From NCBI RefSeq assembly GCF_020097155.1, contig NZ_CP083691.1:248001-312000 (forward strand): a stretch of 64,000 nucleotides of DNA, read 5' to 3'. Origin of the DNA: Micrococcus porci (GTDB lineage Bacteria; Actinomycetota; Actinomycetes; Actinomycetales; Micrococcaceae). The notes under the pieces were generated by a model that ran no database searches, was not told where the DNA came from, and saw nothing but the letters and a program-made list of their open reading frames with translations. This document shows, in pieces, positions 44,606-53,994 of this stretch. Both the position numbers and the translations under genes were made by a program. Position 1 is the first letter of the stretch, and every line of letters starts with the position of its first letter.

Positions 44606-45907
44606 TCACACGAGCTCGAACCGCTCCAGACCGCCCAGGTACGGGCGCAACGCCTCCGGGACGGTCACGGAGCCGTCCGCGTTCTGGTGGTTCTCCAGGA
44701 TCGCGACGATCCACCGGGTGGTGGCCAGGGTGCCGTTGAGGGTGGCGACCGTGCGGGTGCCGCCCTTCTTCGCATTCGAGCCCGTGCCGTCCTCCTTGAC
44801 CTGGCGCTCGCGGATGTTGAGGCGGCGGGCCTGGAACGTGGTGCAGTTCGAGGTGGAGGTCAGCTCGCGGTAGGTGCCCTGGGTGGGGACCCACGCCTCG
44901 CAGTCGAACTTGCGGGCGGCGGACATGCCGAGGTCGCCGGCGGCGGTGTCGATCACGCGGTAGGGCACCTCGATCCTCGCGAGCATCTGCTCCTCCCACG
45001 CGAGCAGGCGGGCGTGCTCCTCCTCGGCGCGCTCCACCGTGGTGTAGACGAACATCTCCAGCTTGTTGAACTGGTGCACGCGGATGATGCCGCGGGTGTC
45101 CTTGCCCGCGGAGCCGGCCTCGCGGCGGTAGCAGGTGGACCAGCCGGCGTAGCGGATCGGGGCGTCGGCGACGTCGATGATCTCGTCCGCGTGGTACCCG
45201 GCCAGGGCGACCTCGGAGGTGCCCACCAGGTAGAGGTCGTCGCGCTCGAGGCGGTAGATCTCGTCGTCGTGGGCGACGTCGAAGCCGGTGCCCTGCATGG
45301 TCTCCGGGCGCACGAGCGTGGGCGGGATGACGGGGACGAACCCGTTCTCGACCGCCAGGTCCAGGCCCATCTGCATGAGGGCCAGCTCCAGGCGGGCGGC
45401 GGCGCCCTTGAGGAAGGAGAACCGGGCGCCGGAGACCTTGGCGCCGCGCTCCATGTCGATGCCCCCGATCAGCTCGCCGAGCTCCAGGTGGTCGCGCGGC
45501 TCGAAGCCCTCCGCGGCGAAGTCGCGCGGGGTGCCGACCTCCTTGACGACCACGAAGTCGTCCTCGCCGCCCTGCGGCACGCCCTCGATGACGAGGTTCG
45601 GGAAGAGGCGCTGCAGGCGCAGCAGCTCGGCCTCGGCCTCGTTCGACGCCGCCTCGGCCTCCTTCACGGAGGCGGCGAGGTCCTTCACCTCGGCCAGCAG
45701 GGCCTGCTTCTCCTCGCCCTTCGCCTGGGCGACCCTCTTGCCGAACGCCTTCTGCTCGGCGCGCAGCTCCTCGAACCGGGAGATCGCCGCACGACGCGCG
45801 GCGTCCGCCGCCACGACCTGGTCCACGAGGGACACATCGGCTCCGCGGGCCTCCTGGGAGACGCGGTACTTCTCGGGCTGGTCGATGAGGTCCTTGACGT
45901 CGATCAC
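44606..45907 (-). CDS. serS: Seryl-tRNA synthetase
   Basis: 433 aa class II synthetase; also supplies Ser-tRNA for selenocysteine where used. An N-terminal antiparallel coiled coil (about 30-105) binds tRNA-Ser; motif 2 [24 protein letters not shown] and motif 3 [16 protein letters not shown] follow. GTG start at 45907 with a TAGGCT box 6 nt upstream, so probably leaderless. Confidence 0.97.
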   Translation of the reverse strand: MIDVKDLIDQPEKYRVSQEARGADVSLVDQVVAADAARRAAISRFEELRAEQKAFGKRVAQAKGEEKQALLAEVKDLAASVKEAEAASNEAEAELLRLQRLFPNLVIEGVPQGGEDDFVVVKEVGTPRDFAAEGFEPRDHLELGELIGGIDMERGAKVSGARFSFLKGAAARLELALMQMGLDLAVENGFVPVIPPTLVRPETMQGTGFDVAHDDEIYRLERDDLYLVGTSEVALAGYHADEIIDVADAPIRYAGWSTCYRREAGSAGKDTRGIIRVHQFNKLEMFVYTTVERAEEEHARLLAWEEQMLARIEVPYRVIDTAAGDLGMSAARKFDCEAWVPTQGTYRELTSTSNCTTFQARRLNIRERQVKEDGTGSNAKKGGTRTVATLNGTLATTRWIVAILENHQNADGSVTVPEALRPYLGGLERFELV

Positions 45908-45913
45908 GCCCTC

Positions 45914-45919
45914 AGCCTA
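45914..45919 (-). promoter_or_regulatory. -10 box of serS, leaderless type
   Basis: TAGGCT on the minus strand, 6 nt before the GTG at 45907. Confidence 0.5.
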
Positions 45920-45962
45920 GCGGCGCGGGCGCCCGGGGCGGGCTCGGGACCGGCCCCGGTCC

Positions 45963-45968
45963 TAGACT
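45963..45968 (+). promoter_or_regulatory. -10 box of the lipid kinase gene, leaderless type
   Basis: TAGACT ends 6 nt before the ATG at 45975. Confidence 0.5.
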
Positions 45969-45974
45969 CGTCCC

Positions 45975-47153
45975 ATGTCTGCAGAGTGGTGGATGGCGCT
46001 GGCCGCCCTCGTCCTCGCGGCCCTGTTCGCGGTCGCCGTCGTCGTGCTGGGCCTGCGTCTGCGCCGCCTGGACGGCGCGCACGAGCGCACCCGCGGCCAG
46101 CTGGACGCGGTGGAGGCCCGGCTGGGCGACCTGCGCCGGCGCGCGGGACGGGCCCCCGGCGTCGACCTGCCCGGCCCCCAGGTGGCGCTCGTGCTGAACC
46201 CCGTGAAGGCCCGCGCGGACGAGGTCCGCCGCGCCATGGAGGCCCTGGCGGAGAAGGAGGGCCTCGGGGAGGTCCTCGTCCTGGAGACCACGGAGGAGGA
46301 CCCCGGCACGGCCATGACCCGCGAGGCGCTCACCGCCGGGGTGCGCCTGGTGGTCGCCGCCGGCGGCGACGGGACCGTGCGCACGGTCGCGGAGCAGCTG
46401 GCCGGCACCGACGTGGCCCTCGGCGTGATGCCGCTGGGCACCGGCAACCTGCTGGCCCGCAACCTCGACCTGCCGATCAACGACATCGAGGAGTGCCTGC
46501 GGATCGCCCTCACCGGCCGGCAGCGGCGGATCGACACCGTGGACGTGCGCCTGACCCACGAGGACGGCGCCCGCACCCGCCAGACGTTCACCGTGATCGG
46601 CGGCGCCGGCTACGACGCCGACATCATGGGCGACACCAAGGACGAGCTGAAGGACATGGCCGGCTGGCTGGCCTACAGCGAGGCGGGGATGCGCCACCTG
46701 CGGGGCCGCCGCCACGAGGTGTCCATCACCCTCGACGGCGGCGCCGTGCAGCGCTTCAAGGTGCGCTCCGTGATGGTCGCCAACTGCGGCATGCTCACCG
46801 GCGGCATGGAGCTGCTGCCGGAGGCCAAGCTCGACGACGGCCTGCTCGACGTCCTCGTCCTCTCCCCCCGGCACGCCCTCGACTGGGTGCGGATCGCCGC
46901 GAAGACCCTCACCCGCCACCGCGCCTCGATCCCCGTGATGCACACGGAGCAGGCCCAACGAGTGCAGGTGCGCTTCGCGGAGCCGATGTCCTCCCAGCTC
47001 GACGGCGACGCCACCGGCGACATCACCGCCCTCGACGCGCGGATCCAGCCGGACTCGCTCGTCGTGATGCTGGGGGACGAGGACGACGCCTCCGTGGAGG
47101 ACGGCGGCCGCTCCGCCGAGGCGCCCGTGCCGGAGCCGGCACCGCACATCTGA
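45975..47153 (+). CDS. Diacylglycerol kinase family lipid kinase
   Basis: 392 aa. One N-terminal membrane helix (ALAALVLAALFAVAVVVLGL), unusual for DgkB/YegS-type soluble kinases, then the catalytic domain with VLNPVKA, the nucleotide motif AAGGDGTVR near residue 134 and MPLGTGNLLARN. C-terminal beta domain with CGMLTGGMELLPEAKLDDGLLDV. Phosphorylates diacylglycerol or a related lipid, probably tethered at the membrane. Confidence 0.9.
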   Translation: MSAEWWMALAALVLAALFAVAVVVLGLRLRRLDGAHERTRGQLDAVEARLGDLRRRAGRAPGVDLPGPQVALVLNPVKARADEVRRAMEALAEKEGLGEVLVLETTEEDPGTAMTREALTAGVRLVVAAGGDGTVRTVAEQLAGTDVALGVMPLGTGNLLARNLDLPINDIEECLRIALTGRQRRIDTVDVRLTHEDGARTRQTFTVIGGAGYDADIMGDTKDELKDMAGWLAYSEAGMRHLRGRRHEVSITLDGGAVQRFKVRSVMVANCGMLTGGMELLPEAKLDDGLLDVLVLSPRHALDWVRIAAKTLTRHRASIPVMHTEQAQRVQVRFAEPMSSQLDGDATGDITALDARIQPDSLVVMLGDEDDASVEDGGRSAEAPVPEPAPHI

Positions 47154-47184
47154 GCGGGGCCGGGCCGCCGGCCGGGAGGCGCGC

Positions 47185-48132
47185 TCAGCGCGAGCGCAGC
47201 CCCCGCACCCACGCCGTGCCGCGGCGGTAGGCGGCGTCGGTGACGTGCTCGGGCACCGTGGGCGGGCGACCCTCGGCCCGCGGGTAGGAGCCCAGGAACC
47301 GCACCCCGGGGAACGTCCGGTGGAGCGCGGCGAGGGCCGCTCCCACCCGCTCCTCGGCCACGTGCCCCTCGAGGTCGATCGAGAAGAAGTAGCGGCCCAT
47401 GCCCTCGCCCGTGGGGCGGGACTCGATGCGGGAGAGGTTGATGCCGCGGGTCGCGAACTGGTCGAGGATCTCCCGCAGCGCGCCGGGGTGGTCGTCCGGC
47501 AGGGGCACGGTCAGGGTGGTCTTGTCCGCGCCGGTCGGCTCCGGGACGGGCCCGGGCCGGGAGACGAGCACGAACCGCGTCACCGCCCCGGTGACGTCCT
47601 CGATGGCCTCGGCGAGCACCGGCAGGCCGGTCTGCTCCGCCACGAGCGGCGCGCACACGGCCGCGTCGAACGACGCCACGGCCCCGTCCCCGCCGGCGGA
47701 GGGCAGGAGCGCCCGGGCACCGGCCGCCGTCGACCCCGCGGGGGTGAACTCGACGCCGGGCAGGTGCGCCTCCATCCAGCCGCGGACCTGCGCCCAGGCG
47801 TGGGTGTGCGTGGTGACCCGGCGGACGTCCTCCAGGGCGACCCCGGGCCGGCCCACGAGCACGAAGCTGATGGGCACGAGGACCTCGGCGAGGATCTGCA
47901 GGGGCTCGTCCGCGCCGATGTCGTCGAGGGTGGCGGTGACGCCGCCCTCCACGGAGTTCTCGATGGGCACCACGGCGCGCTCGGCCTCCCCCACGCGCAC
48001 GGCCGCGAGCGCGGCCAGCACGGAGGAGGCGGGGAGCAGATCGACGTCCTCGGGGGACGCGACCTGCCGCAGGGCGGCCTCGGTGAAGGTGCCGGCGGGG
48101 CCGAGGAAGGCGTACCGGGGCGCGGGGCTCAC
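47185..48132 (-). CDS. pheA: Prephenate dehydratase
   Basis: 315 aa. Makes phenylpyruvate in phenylalanine synthesis. FLGPAGTFTEAAL at the start, PIENSVEGGV, the catalytic TRF triplet in AVTRFVLVSR, and a C-terminal ACT domain with the Phe-binding ESRP (NLSRIESRP), so it should be feedback-inhibited by Phe. GTG start at 48132 overlaps the rhodanese stop (GTGA). Confidence 0.95.
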   Translation of the reverse strand: MSPAPRYAFLGPAGTFTEAALRQVASPEDVDLLPASSVLAALAAVRVGEAERAVVPIENSVEGGVTATLDDIGADEPLQILAEVLVPISFVLVGRPGVALEDVRRVTTHTHAWAQVRGWMEAHLPGVEFTPAGSTAAGARALLPSAGGDGAVASFDAAVCAPLVAEQTGLPVLAEAIEDVTGAVTRFVLVSRPGPVPEPTGADKTTLTVPLPDDHPGALREILDQFATRGINLSRIESRPTGEGMGRYFFSIDLEGHVAEERVGAALAALHRTFPGVRFLGSYPRAEGRPPTVPEHVTDAAYRRGTAWVRGLRSR

Positions 48133-48455
48133 TTGACGGTGGGCTCGGCGTCGCCGTCGGCCTCCATGGGCTTGCCGGCCTCGAGCCAGGCGCCGGAGCC
48201 GCCGGCCACGTTGATGGCCGAGTAGCCGCGGCCCACCATGTACTCGGCGGCGCGGGCGGAGCGGCCGCCGGTGCGGCAGATCACGTAGTAGTCGGTGTCC
48301 GGGTCGAGCTCCTCGATGCGCTCGGGCAGCTGGCCCAGGGGCAGGTGCTGGGCGCCGGCGGCGCGGCCGAGCGCCCACTCGTCGTCCTCGCGCACGTCCA
48401 GGATGGCGGCGTCGGCGGGGATCTGGTCCACGGTCACGGTCTCGAAATGGCTCAT
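48129..48455 (-). CDS. Single-domain rhodanese
   Basis: 108 aa sulfurtransferase domain. The active-site loop CRTGGRS carries the catalytic Cys, and LDVREDDEWALGRAAGAQHLPLG is typical of the fold. It is co-translated with pheA through a GTGA overlap, with no obvious functional link. TAGGCT lies 6 nt before its ATG. Confidence 0.92.
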   Translation of the reverse strand: MSHFETVTVDQIPADAAILDVREDDEWALGRAAGAQHLPLGQLPERIEELDPDTDYYVICRTGGRSARAAEYMVGRGYSAINVAGGSGAWLEAGKPMEADGDAEPTVK

Positions 48456-48461
48456 GCGCCC

Positions 48462-48467
48462 AGCCTA
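48462..48467 (-). promoter_or_regulatory. -10 box of the rhodanese-pheA operon, leaderless type
   Basis: TAGGCT on the minus strand, 6 nt before the ATG at 48455. Confidence 0.5.
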
Positions 48468-48488
48468 CGGCGGGGGCGGGGCCTCCCC

Positions 48489-48494
48489 TAGGCT
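48489..48494 (+). promoter_or_regulatory. -10 box of the amidase gene, leaderless type
   Basis: TAGGCT followed by 7 nt and the ATG at 48502. It is 21 bp from the divergent rhodanese box. Confidence 0.45.
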
Positions 48495-48501
48495 CCATGA
48501 C

Positions 48502-49962
48502 ATGGCCGTGAGCGAACCCCTCTCCCCGTCCGATCAGCCGACCTCCCCGACGCCCGCCCCGGACGCCCCCGCGCGCCTGCTGGGCCGCACCGCGCTCGCC
48601 TTGCGGGACGCCCTCGCCGCCGGCGAGCTCTCCGCGGCGGAGGTCACGGAGGCCTCGCTCGCGGCGGCGCACGCCCATGCGGGCCTGGGCGCGTTCGTCC
48701 TTCTGGACGAGGACGGCGCCCGGGTCCGGGCCGCCGCCCTGGACGCCCGCCCCGACGACGCCGCCGGCGCCTCCCTGCGCGGTCTCCCCCTGGCGTTCAA
48801 GGACCTCACGGACGTGGCGGGGCTGCCGACGCGGATGGGCTCGGCCGTGCTGGCGCAGGCTCCCGCGGCGGCAGAGGACGACCCGCTGACGACCCGCCTG
48901 CGCGCGGCCGGCACGGTGCTGCTGGGCAAGACGACCGTCCCGGAGTTCGGACTGGACGCGTACTCGGAGAACCCGGTGGACCCGCCCGCCCGGAACCCGC
49001 TGGACCCCTCCCGCACGCCCGGCGGCTCCTCGGGCGGGTCCGCGGCGGCGGTGGCGGCGGGGATCCTGCCGTTCGCCCCGGGCTCGGACGGCGGCGGATC
49101 CGTGCGCATCCCGGCCGCGGCGTGCGGGCTGGTCGGCCTGAAGCCGGGCCGGGGGACGGTGCCCACCGACCCGGGCGAGGACGCGGTGACCAACCTGACC
49201 GTCTCCGGCCCGCTGGCGCACACCGTCGAGGACGCGGCCCTGCTGTTCGACGTCATGACCTCCCCCGAGGGCCTGGAGGGGCGCACCGGCCCGGACCTGC
49301 GCCGGTTCCTCGACGCGCGGGCCGCGGGCGAGCCGGTGGCCCCGGTCCGGATCGGGGTGAGCACGGCGTCCCCGTTCTCCCCGGACCTGGAGATCACGCT
49401 GGCCCGGCCGGCTCTGTCCGCGCTCGCCCGCTCCGGCGCCGCGCTGGCCGCGGGCGGCCACGCGGTGGACGAGTTCGTGCCCCACTACGGGGAGCGCTAC
49501 CACCGCGACTTCCGCACCGCGTGGACCTCGGGCCTGCTGAAGGCGCCCCTGCCGGACGGCGCGGAGGCGCTCGTCGGGCCCGTGGCGGCGTCGTTCCTGG
49601 CCTCGGCGCGAGCCGCCGGGCCGGAGCAGATCGCCACGGCGATCGGGCGGCTGGAGGCCTGGGCCGCCGACGTGCGCGGGCAGTTCGCGGCCGTGGACGT
49701 CGTCATGACCCCGGTGCTGGCGTTCGCGCCGCCGGCGATCGGGCACTTCCTGGCGCTGGACCCGGAGGAGAACTACGCGGAGCAGTGCCGGTTCACGCCG
49801 TACACGTCCATGGTGAACGTCCTCGGCCTGCCCGCCGTGGCCGTGCCGGTGCTCCGTGACGAGGCCGGGCTGAGCTGGTCCGTGCAGCTGGTGGGCCGCC
49901 CCGGCGCCGAGGGGCGCCTGCTGGAGCTCGCCGGCCACCTGCGGCTGCTCCTGGCCGGCTGA
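48502..49962 (+). CDS. Amidase-signature family amidase
   Basis: 486 aa. The Ser-cisSer-Lys catalytic triad is visible: Lys in LAFKDLTDVAG, cis-Ser in TPGGSSGGSAAAVAAG, and the nucleophile Ser in GSDGGGSVRIPAA. The length and the absence of GatB/GatC neighbours point to a free-standing amidase rather than GatA. The substrate is unknown. Ends convergently with the fusion gene at 50015. Confidence 0.92.
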   Translation: MAVSEPLSPSDQPTSPTPAPDAPARLLGRTALALRDALAAGELSAAEVTEASLAAAHAHAGLGAFVLLDEDGARVRAAALDARPDDAAGASLRGLPLAFKDLTDVAGLPTRMGSAVLAQAPAAAEDDPLTTRLRAAGTVLLGKTTVPEFGLDAYSENPVDPPARNPLDPSRTPGGSSGGSAAAVAAGILPFAPGSDGGGSVRIPAAACGLVGLKPGRGTVPTDPGEDAVTNLTVSGPLAHTVEDAALLFDVMTSPEGLEGRTGPDLRRFLDARAAGEPVAPVRIGVSTASPFSPDLEITLARPALSALARSGAALAAGGHAVDEFVPHYGERYHRDFRTAWTSGLLKAPLPDGAEALVGPVAASFLASARAAGPEQIATAIGRLEAWAADVRGQFAAVDVVMTPVLAFAPPAIGHFLALDPEENYAEQCRFTPYTSMVNVLGLPAVAVPVLRDEAGLSWSVQLVGRPGAEGRLLELAGHLRLLLAG

Positions 49963-49965
49963 GCC

Positions 49966-50011
49966 GGGCCAGGCGGGGTCGGGCCAGGCGGGGTCGGCCC
50001 GGGACCCCGCC
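49966..50011. terminator. Hairpin with 15-bp tandem duplication
   Basis: GGGCCAGGCGGGGTC occurs twice in direct tandem (49966-49980, 49981-49995). The second copy's GGCGGGGTC pairs with GACCCCGCC at 50003-50011 around a 7-nt loop. Placed between two convergent genes, it is a likely bidirectional terminator. Confidence 0.55.
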
Positions 50012-50014
50012 CCG

Positions 50015-52156
50015 TCAGCCCTCGGCGGCACCCTCCTCGAGCAGGCCGCGCAGGAACCCGGCGAACCCGCCGGGCGTGCGGCCCTCCAGCCGGGAGGAGG
50101 TGTGCACCCGCACCCGGTCCGTGGCGAGCACCCGGTCCTCGCCCAGGGCCCGCACGGCCTCCGCGAGGCGGACGTCCTCGTGCTCGGCGACCTCCGCGAA
50201 CCCGCCGGCCCGCTCGTAGAGCCCCCACGGCAGGCCGAGGTTCGCCCCGTGCACGTGGGGGTGGTCCTCGCGGTGCTCGTAGTCGGCGCGCCACCGGTGG
50301 GCCAGGTCGTCGTCGGCGTGGGCGGGCAGGTCCACGGTGCCCAGCACCAGCACCTGGCCGTCGGCGCGACGTCGGGCCGCCAGGGCGGGCTGGCCCACGA
50401 GCCAGTCCGCGGGGACGCGGGTGTCCGCGTCCGTGGAGGCCAGCCACAGCGCCTCGGCGGGCACGTCCGGGAACAGGCCGCGGGCATGGCGGGCGGCCGC
50501 TGCACGGGCCCGCCCCACCCCGCCGGCGCCGGGGGCCAGCTCGAGCACGCGGATCCGGGGGTCCCGCGCACGGGCGGCGTGGGCGGCCTCGAGGGTGGGG
50601 GCGTCGTCGGCGGGCACGACCGTGACGACGGCGGCCGAGCCCTGGGTGTGCTGCGCCTCCCAGAGGTCGAGGGCGGCGGAGAGCGCGTCCAGGCCGGCGG
50701 GCAGGTGCTCGGCCTCGTCCATGGCCGGCACGACGGCCACGGCGTGCGTGGCGGCCGCGGCGCGGGCGTGCACGGACAGGCGCAGGTCCGCCTCCACGTG
50801 CTCGGAGAGCAGCCGCCAGCGGGGGTCAGCGGCCACCCGGTCGTGCACGGCGTCCCCGTCCAGGGGCCAGCCGGTGATGGGCTGGCGCCAGTGGCACAGC
50901 AGCAGCTCGCCACCCGCGCCCAGGGAGGCGTCGGCGGCGTCGACGAGGGCGTCGAGCTCCTCGGGCTGCAGGAAGTAGCCGATCTCGGAGGCGACGACGA
51001 GGTCCGCCGGCGCCCCGGCGCCCTCCTCGGCCGGGCCGACGTCGGCGGGCCAGTCCGCGGGCAGCACGGCGCGGCGCACCTCGGCGTGCGGGATCTCCGC
51101 CAGGTGGGCGGCGGCGCGCTCCACCGCCACCTGGGACGCCTCCAGGCCCACCACGCGCTCGGCGCGCTCGGCCAGCGCGGCGGTGAGCACGCCGATCGAC
51201 GCGCCCGCCTCCACCACCGTCCCGTAGCGCGGACGCGGGAGCACGGCCAGGGTGAGCGCCCGCTTGCGGGCCTCGTAGGGGCTGGTCAGGTACCGCCAGG
51301 GGTCCTCGTGCTCGCGGTAGAGCCGGTCGAACACGGCGGAGGCGCGGGAGGCGTCGGCGTCGTCGGGGGCGGTGCGCCGGTAGGTCTCGAAGCCGCGGGT
51401 GAAGTGGGCGATCATCCGCTCCGGCAGGATCGCCTCGTCCCCCGGGGCGGCGGAGAGCGGACGCGTCTGGGAGGCGTGCGCATCCAGGGCGGCCAGGCGG
51501 GCGGCGTCGTCGCCGGCGGCCAGCTCCAGGCGGCGGTAGCGCCGCGGGGCCAGGTCCTCCGGGGCGCCCCAGTGCCAGAGCCACAGGGGGAAGGCGTACA
51601 GCTCGAGGTCGTGGTCGGCCGCGAGGGCCGCGGCAGCGGCGCCCACCGCGTCGTGGTCGCCGTGGCCGTCGTCCGGGTCGTGGGAGACCAGCACGACGGC
51701 GCCGCCGCCCTCCTCCGCGGGGGTGCGCCCGGCGAGGACGCGCTCCAGCGCGGCGCGGACCTCGTCGGGACGGTCGGTCAGGCCGCCGTCGGGCAGGGCG
51801 AGGGACTCCCAGGTCAGGGCGCCGGCGTCGGGGCCGAGGCCGTCCGCGAGCGCGGCCAGGGCGTGGTCCATCTCCGCGCGGCGCAGGCGCACCAGGTCCG
51901 CGGGGGTGTGGGTGGGGGAGTCGGGGTGGGAGGCCTCCCCCGCCGTGGCGACCGCGACGTGCACGGCGGCCCCGCCGCGCAGGGCGGCGCGGATCAGGCC
52001 GGCCGCGCCCAGGGTCTCGTCGTCCGGGTGGGCCACGGCCACCAGCAGGGTGTCCGCGCGGGTCCACGCGCGCGCGGGCAGGGCGGGCAGCTCCCCCACG
52101 CCGGCGGCCATCCAGACGGCCTCGGCGGTGCCGTCGTCCCGATGGTCGAAGCTCAC
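50015..52156 (-). CDS. Three-domain fusion: PIG-L deacetylase, SAM methyltransferase, GT2 glycosyltransferase
   Basis: 713 aa. Residues 1-250: PIG-L/LmbE-type metal-dependent N-deacetylase with AHPDDE (43-47) and a second metal site HGDHDAVG. Residues about 270-470: NodS-like class I methyltransferase with VVEAGASIGVLTAALAERAE and a post-motif SEIGYFLQP. Residues about 500-713: family-2 glycosyltransferase with AVAVVPAMDEAEHLPAGL and metal motif STDADTRVPADW. GTG at 52156 overlaps the upstream stop (GTGA). All three catalytic motifs look intact. It probably builds or tailors an amino-sugar glycoside; product unknown. Confidence 0.85.
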   Translation of the reverse strand: MSFDHRDDGTAEAVWMAAGVGELPALPARAWTRADTLLVAVAHPDDETLGAAGLIRAALRGGAAVHVAVATAGEASHPDSPTHTPADLVRLRRAEMDHALAALADGLGPDAGALTWESLALPDGGLTDRPDEVRAALERVLAGRTPAEEGGGAVVLVSHDPDDGHGDHDAVGAAAAALAADHDLELYAFPLWLWHWGAPEDLAPRRYRRLELAAGDDAARLAALDAHASQTRPLSAAPGDEAILPERMIAHFTRGFETYRRTAPDDADASRASAVFDRLYREHEDPWRYLTSPYEARKRALTLAVLPRPRYGTVVEAGASIGVLTAALAERAERVVGLEASQVAVERAAAHLAEIPHAEVRRAVLPADWPADVGPAEEGAGAPADLVVASEIGYFLQPEELDALVDAADASLGAGGELLLCHWRQPITGWPLDGDAVHDRVAADPRWRLLSEHVEADLRLSVHARAAAATHAVAVVPAMDEAEHLPAGLDALSAALDLWEAQHTQGSAAVVTVVPADDAPTLEAAHAARARDPRIRVLELAPGAGGVGRARAAAARHARGLFPDVPAEALWLASTDADTRVPADWLVGQPALAARRRADGQVLVLGTVDLPAHADDDLAHRWRADYEHREDHPHVHGANLGLPWGLYERAGGFAEVAEHEDVRLAEAVRALGEDRVLATDRVRVHTSSRLEGRTPGGFAGFLRGLLEEGAAEG

Positions 52157-53298
52157 CACGGCTGCAGCTCCGCCCGCTCGGCGGGGTCCGCGGCGAGCAG
52201 CGACTCGGCGAGCCGGGCGTCGTCGCGGGGGCCGTGGTGCTGGCGCAGGTACACCTGCAGGTCGGCGACGGCGCGGGCGTGGGCGGCGTCGCCGGTGAGC
52301 GGGCCGGGGCCGGTGGCCTGCCCGACGACGTCCAGCACCTCCGTGCACAGCTGCGCCACGGTGCCGCGGATGCGGTCCGCCTCCACGAGGCCGTGGGCGT
52401 GGTCGAGGCGGCCGGCGTCGACGTCGTCCGCGGCGCGGCCCAGCAGGGAGGCCATGGCGTGCAGGTGGCGGTCCACCCGGCCGAGCGCCGCGAGACCGAC
52501 CTGGTCCGGGCCCGGACCGGAGCCGTCTGAGGCGGCCGCGGTGCGCCGCTCGAGGGACGTGCGCAGGGTGCGGGCCACGTGCACGGCGCCGCCGAACCAC
52601 ACGGCGGCCACGCCGATCCCGCCCCACGCGAACCCGGGGCGGCGCAGGTACCACTCCGGGCCGCCGACCGGCACCGCGGGCACGTCCGCGAACCGCAGGC
52701 CCACGGTGGTGATCGGCGCGAGGCCGAGGGACGGCCAACGGGGGTCGGCGACCTCCATGCCCGGCTCCCCGAGGTCCACGAGGAACGCCCGGCGGAGCCC
52801 GTCCTCCTGACGGGCGGTGACCACGGCGGCGGTGCAACGGTCCGCGAGCGAGCACCACGGCTTGTCCCCGTCCAGGCGCCAGACGGCGTCCTCGTCCCCC
52901 ACGGCCGCCCCGGGGGCCGGGCGGGCGGAGGGGCTGACGCCGCCGGACTCGGACGCGTAGACGCCCAGTACGCCCCGCGGAGCGGGCACGCCGGCCTGGT
53001 CGAGGATCGAGAGGGCGTCCAGGTGCGGCTCCAGCACGCGGGCCGCGGGGAGGGAGACGGCGCCCACGGAGGCGAGCAGCTCCCACTGCCGGCGGGTGCG
53101 GCCCGCGCCGGTGAGCGGCAGGTCCAGGGAGGCGGCGGCGTCGTCACCGGAGAGCAGGGCGAGGATCGGCTCGATCCCGGCCTCGCCGTCCTCGCCGTCC
53201 CGCGCGGCGGCCAGCAGGGCGGCCTCGGCCTCGGTGGGGGCGGCGGGGCGGCCGTCGCCCTCGGCACCGGGCAGGTGGACCCACGGGGTCTCGGACAC
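52153..53298 (-). CDS. Acyl-CoA-dehydrogenase-like flavoprotein
   Basis: 381 aa. Shape of the acyl-CoA dehydrogenase fold: an N-terminal helical domain, a middle beta domain with DGDKPWCSLADRCTAAVVTAR and GLRFADVPAVPV, and a C-terminal helical domain (ALGRVDRHLHAMASLLGRAADDVD). It is divergent from canonical fatty-acid enzymes and I cannot place the catalytic Glu. GTG start at 53298 with GGGAGG 7 nt upstream. It is fused in expression to the PIG-L/methyltransferase/GT2 protein by a GTGA overlap. Confidence 0.78.
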   Translation of the reverse strand: MSETPWVHLPGAEGDGRPAAPTEAEAALLAAARDGEDGEAGIEPILALLSGDDAAASLDLPLTGAGRTRRQWELLASVGAVSLPAARVLEPHLDALSILDQAGVPAPRGVLGVYASESGGVSPSARPAPGAAVGDEDAVWRLDGDKPWCSLADRCTAAVVTARQEDGLRRAFLVDLGEPGMEVADPRWPSLGLAPITTVGLRFADVPAVPVGGPEWYLRRPGFAWGGIGVAAVWFGGAVHVARTLRTSLERRTAAASDGSGPGPDQVGLAALGRVDRHLHAMASLLGRAADDVDAGRLDHAHGLVEADRIRGTVAQLCTEVLDVVGQATGPGPLTGDAAHARAVADLQVYLRQHHGPRDDARLAESLLAADPAERAELQPW

Positions 53299-53444
53299 GG
53301 GTGACCTCCCGGAGCGGTGGGGGCGTCGCGGCGGGCGCCGCGACCGGAGCCCGACCCTAGTCAGCCGGGCGTCGGGGCGGGAAGGCCCGAGGATCGCCGG
53401 CGGGGGCGGCGGCGGACCGCCCGTCGGCCCGCCTGGGGAGCCTT

Positions 53445-53461
53445 TCTTGACACGTTCAAGA
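53445..53461. promoter_or_regulatory. Palindrome upstream of furA, probable FurA operator
   Basis: TCTTGA-CACGT-TCAAGA, a 17-bp perfect inverted repeat, 21 bp before the furA start. It contains TTGACA, a possible -35. FurA-type regulators commonly autoregulate from such a site. Confidence 0.55.
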
Positions 53462-53482
53462 CTATGGGGTGAGGTGGACGGC

Positions 53483-53968
53483 ATGAGCACCGTCACGGTC
53501 GAGCAGCCCGAGGAGAGCGCCCTGCTGCGCTCCGTCGGCCTGCGCGTGACGCGGCCCCGCGTGGCCGTGCTCCAGGGCCTGCGCCGCCACCCCCACGCCG
53601 ACGCCGGATCCCTCCTCTCCGCGGTCCGCGAGGACCTCCCGCAGGTGTCCCACCAGGCGGTCTACGACTGCCTGCACGTGCTCACCGACGCCGGGCTGGT
53701 CCGCTCCCTCCAGCCGGCCGGCTCCCCGGCCCGCTACGAGCTCGCGGCCCACGACAACCACCACCACCTGGTGTGCCGCGGCTGCGGCGACCTCGTGGAC
53801 GTGCCGTGCCAGACCGGCGTCGCGCCGTGCCTGCACGCCCCCGAGGACCACGGATTCCTCATCGAGGAGGCCGAGGTCTACTACTGGGGCCTGTGCCCCG
53901 ACTGCCGTTCCGGCGGGTATACGACGACGTCGGACGGGACCCCCGCGCCGGCGCCCCCGGCCCCCTGA
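53483..53968 (+). CDS. furA: Fur-family regulator, FurA (peroxide-sensing type)
   Basis: 161 aa. Winged helix with [24 protein letters not shown] and [18 protein letters not shown]; regulatory metal region [18 protein letters not shown] and a C-terminal CPDC pair, so both CxxC zinc-site motifs are present. ATG at 53483 with GAGGTGG 5 nt upstream. In mycobacteria and relatives furA represses the following katG; here only a katG remnant follows. Confidence 0.92.
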   Translation: MSTVTVEQPEESALLRSVGLRVTRPRVAVLQGLRRHPHADAGSLLSAVREDLPQVSHQAVYDCLHVLTDAGLVRSLQPAGSPARYELAAHDNHHHLVCRGCGDLVDVPCQTGVAPCLHAPEDHGFLIEEAEVYYWGLCPDCRSGGYTTTSDGTPAPAPPAP

Positions 53969-53994
53969 CGGGTCCGGGCCCCTGTCCACCCCAG

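Noticed and set aside
48502..50913. Continuous minus-strand open frame running from the fusion-gene region through to pheA
   Set aside because: Only the last 315 codons (pheA) have family motifs; the rest is antisense to the amidase or out of frame with the fusion gene.
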